From contig DANZ01000019.1 in NCBI GenBank assembly GCA_002501695.1, positions 16,780 through 48,643 of the forward strand: 31,864 nucleotides of DNA, given 5' to 3'. Under the pieces are notes generated by a model, which did no database searches, was not told the DNA's origin, and was given only the letters and a program-made list of their open reading frames with translations. Position numbers and translations under genes: made by a program. Positions 30,127 to 31,864 of the stretch are shown here, in pieces. Source of the stretch: Methanolobus sp. UBA474. Lineage in GTDB: Archaea > Halobacteriota > Methanosarcinia > Methanosarcinales > Methanosarcinaceae. Numbering within the stretch: position 1 is the stretch's first letter; every line of letters begins with the position of its first letter.

Positions 30127-30571
30127 CCACCTTTCATATTTGCTCTTTTTAGAAATAGATTACCCGGGATGATCAGAGTTAAAGAGCCCTCGTAATCACG
30201 CATCTTGTCCAGAGGCCAGAAATATCCTACATACAAACGAGGAAAACCTGCAGCCCTTACACTTATTTTATAGACGGATGCATCTCCGGGGCGGAGAAAA
30301 CTTTACGCTATCCGAGGGCGTCATTGTTGGCATGAAGCAGGTCGCTGGTGTTGGCCCCATCTGTAAGGGAAGTAATAGCCGTTTCACATTCAGCGACGAA
30401 TCCTATCTTGTCAGGCAGAACTATACAAAATAGATATCTGATCAGCACAGGAGCAATGTTACAGACTTCAGACCGCTGAGCACAATTACTGTATAGTAGC
30501 ATCCGAATAAAAAGAAATTGATCCAGATATGGGTCAATACAAAAAAAGAAAAGATAAGGTGAAAGATCACC
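30127..30571. other. Intergenic region, 445 bases, with an archaellin remnant
   Basis: This stretch lies between the plus-strand winged-helix gene and the minus-strand archaellin B. It carries an archaellin fragment (30311-30400) and the terminator of archaellin B (30555-30574). The remainder has several stops in all frames, and I see no other gene. Confidence 0.5.
30311..30400 (-). pseudogene. Archaellin gene remnant (about 30 codons)
   Basis: Translated on the minus strand this gives AITSLTDGANTSDLLHANND before a stop at 30308-30310. It clearly matches the middle of archaellin D (VTITDGTNTNDLLYANNAK) and more weakly copies A-C. At DNA level roughly 70% of about 55 bases match copy D by eye. 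There is no assembly helix, signal peptide or C-terminus nearby, so it is a broken piece of a former archaellin gene. Confidence 0.7.
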
Positions 30572-30574
30572 TTA
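30555..30574 (-). terminator. Hairpin plus T-rich tract ending archaellin B
   Basis: TCACCTTA/TAAGGTGA form a perfect 8-bp stem with a 4-base loop that overlaps the archaellin B stop codon. On the coding strand it is followed by TCTTTTCTTTTTTTG. This is a textbook hairpin plus T-tract and should end the A-B archaellin transcript. Confidence 0.75.
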
Positions 30575-31354
30575 CGGATACAGCTGTACGTTCTCTCTGA
30601 TGCCGTATGAAGACGGAGTTACGAAGTCCGCCATTGTTGTAGCACCAGCTTCAGGGGTCAGTACAATATTCACTGTCGCCCTGGGCCCGATAACAAGCCC
30701 GCTATCCTTTAGTCCGGTAGTGGTTAAAGAACCCACCTGTGCAAAGCCTGTGTCGGCAGAGGCAACTGTTGACAGGTAGAGCGTTACCAGATCACCTGTG
30801 TTCAGGATCGGTTTCTCCTGACTGAAAGAACCGTCTTCATCACGTATCTTTTCTGCGGTGAAGAAGTACTTTGCATTGTCTCCGGGGACAGCCTGAGTGG
30901 CTGTTAACAGCTTGATCAGATTGGCAGATGCATTGTTCGAGGCTGAGAAATCTTTCATTACATAGCCATGGGTTTTGGCATTGTTGGCATATATCATATT
31001 ATTGGTCGTAGTACCATCCGTTATAGAAATGACAACCTGGTTCACGTCAACGGGAGAGCTTCCGACATTCAGTCCCACATTGAGCTTCAGCAGGGAAATA
31101 TTGCCTGCCATGTCAGTAGCACTGTCCTTTGCGCGGACACCCTCGATGTTCTTGATCATGAGGTTGGACGATACTTCCTGGGTCGACTGCTTACCGGTGG
31201 ACTGGGCTTTCTGCTGCAGGATACCTGAGGTCTGTATGAGTACAGCCGCAGCGACTGCCGCAACCAGGACCATAGCAATGAAGATGATCAGAGTACCGAT
31301 ACCCACCTGGGCACGCGTATCCTTCCTGAGATACATTTTGTTGTTTGCTTTCAT
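30572..31354 (-). CDS. flaB: Archaellin (type-2-like, copy B), 260 aa
   Basis: The leader MKANNKMYLRKDTRA precedes QVGIGTLIIFIAMVLVAAVAA. The middle (NNAKTHGYVMKDFSASNN, PGDNAKYFFTAEK) is nearly the same as copy D; the C-terminus is SSYGIRENVQLYP. A GGAGAAGGT ribosome binding site precedes the ATG. It follows copy A by 49 bases without a visible promoter, so A and B are co-transcribed. Its first third is closest to copy C, including a 50-base identical stretch, so the gene may be a mosaic made by recombination. Confidence 0.94.
   Translation of the reverse strand: MKANNKMYLRKDTRAQVGIGTLIIFIAMVLVAAVAAAVLIQTSGILQQKAQSTGKQSTQEVSSNLMIKNIEGVRAKDSATDMAGNISLLKLNVGLNVGSSPVDVNQVVISITDGTTTNNMIYANNAKTHGYVMKDFSASNNASANLIKLLTATQAVPGDNAKYFFTAEKIRDEDGSFSQEKPILNTGDLVTLYLSTVASADTGFAQVGSLTTTGLKDSGLVIGPRATVNIVLTPEAGATTMADFVTPSSYGIRENVQLYP
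31170..31219 (-). repeat. 50-base direct repeat in archaellin B, identical to 28623-28672 in copy C
   Basis: This is the partner of the repeat in copy C. It lies about 140-185 bases into the gene, just after the assembly-helix region. Both flanks diverge between the two genes. Confidence 0.75.
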
Positions 31355-31374
31355 ATTACCTTCTCCTTAAAAAC

Positions 31375-31395
31375 ATGTACAGGTGGACTGTACAT
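31375..31395 (-). repeat. Inverted repeat between archaellin copies A and B
   Basis: ATGTACA (31375-31381) and TGTACAT (31389-31395) form a perfect 7-bp stem with a 7-base loop in the 49-base spacer. It occupies the same place as the hairpin between copies C and D, though the sequence differs. Confidence 0.5.
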
Positions 31396-31403
31396 ATCTT
31401 ATC

Positions 31404-31864
31404 TTACGGATAGAGCTGTACAGTCTCCTTGACACCGTATGAAGAGGGTGTTACGAATTCAGCAATCGTAGCTGCACCTGACTCAGGGGTCATCACGATG
31501 TTCACTGTAGTCCTTGGAACAAGGTTCAGTTGTGAGGACACCAGGACTGCTTCTGCATCGAGAGATCCCATGTATTCATAGGCAGCACTGTTTGCAGCAG
31601 CGGATGTTGTTGCAAGGTATACTATAATAAGATCACCAGTATTCATTACAGGATTTGCCTGTGAGAAGGACTGGTCTTCATCGCGTATCCTGTCAACCGT
31701 ATAGTATCTCAGGGGATTGGCCACAGTTGTTGTACCAGTCAGCAATTTCTTCAGATTGGCGTCAGCATCTGTAGCACTAAAAGCAGTCATCTGGCCATAG
31801 GTCTTAGAGTTGCCTGCATATACAAGATTATGCGCGATAGTACCGTCGGTGATAGAGATAACTA
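31404..31864 (-). CDS. flaB: Archaellin (type-1-like, copy A), partial: N-terminus beyond the window
   Basis: The frame is open to the window edge and continues into VISITDGTIAHNLVYAGNSKTYG, so the true start lies beyond 31864; Met codons inside the window are internal. The visible 153 codons match copy C (YTVDRIRDEDQSFSQANPVMNTGDL) and end SSYGVKETVQLYP. It is the upstream partner of copy B. Its signal peptide and promoter cannot be assessed here. Confidence 0.92.
   Translation of the reverse strand, partial: VISITDGTIAHNLVYAGNSKTYGQMTAFSATDADANLKKLLTGTTTVANPLRYYTVDRIRDEDQSFSQANPVMNTGDLIIVYLATTSAAANSAAYEYMGSLDAEAVLVSSQLNLVPRTTVNIVMTPESGAATIAEFVTPSSYGVKETVQLYP

Noticed and set aside
31404..31790. 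Archaellin A starting at an internal Met (31790)
   Set aside because: The reading frame and homology to copy C continue to the window edge, so this Met is internal and the gene is truncated by the window.

Overview
This window looks like chromosomal DNA of a methanogenic archaeon, most likely of the Methanosarcinales/Methanosarcinaceae and plausibly a motile methylotrophic genus. The evidence is archaellin genes with class III signal peptides, GGTGA/GGAGG-type Shine-Dalgarno sites, A/T-rich TATA boxes, a DUF2117-type protein, an LSm-like protein, and sodium:solute symporters preceded by a roughly 40-residue accessory protein. No rRNA, tRNA, CRISPR array or insertion sequence was recognised. 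The genus is inference.

Positions 1-13.7 kb are mixed metabolic and housekeeping genes: a hypothetical protein, a PepD-like M20 aminoacyl-histidine dipeptidase (-), a macro-domain protein, a class I glutamine amidotransferase-like protein and a SAM methyltransferase. These are followed by two tandem copies of a two-gene unit, each a ~40-aa accessory protein plus a sodium:solute symporter. Next come a LarA-type nickel-pincer racemase homologue, a UPF0173 metallo-hydrolase and a DUF2117 protein sharing a divergent promoter, a winged-helix regulator, and a translationally coupled pair consisting of a 41-aa basic/acidic peptide and a ThiS/MoaD-like beta-grasp protein.

Positions 14.0-31.9 kb form an almost entirely minus-strand accessory island. 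In transcriptional order it holds an archaellin pair (one truncated by the window edge), an archaellin remnant, and a plus-strand insert of a seven-helix membrane protein and a winged-helix protein. A second archaellin pair follows, then an EF-hand membrane-anchored protein, a lipoprotein, two paralogous HDAC-superfamily deacetylases and a GNAT acetyltransferase with a C-terminal zinc ribbon. After a new promoter there is a seven-gene operon: CheF-like, V4R-domain, LSm-like, KaiC-family ATPase, roadblock-like, coiled-coil/winged-helix, and a second GNAT paralogous to the first. The island ends with a winged-helix/MinD-ParA pair under its own promoter.

The most interesting hypothesis is that this island is a signalling and positioning module for the archaellum or cell surface that uses reversible protein (or small-molecule) acetylation. 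It would pair two acetyltransferases with two deacetylases around a KaiC/roadblock/V4R/CheF-like core and a MinD ATPase. Gene content, order and motifs are read directly from the sequence; the joint function is inference from co-location.
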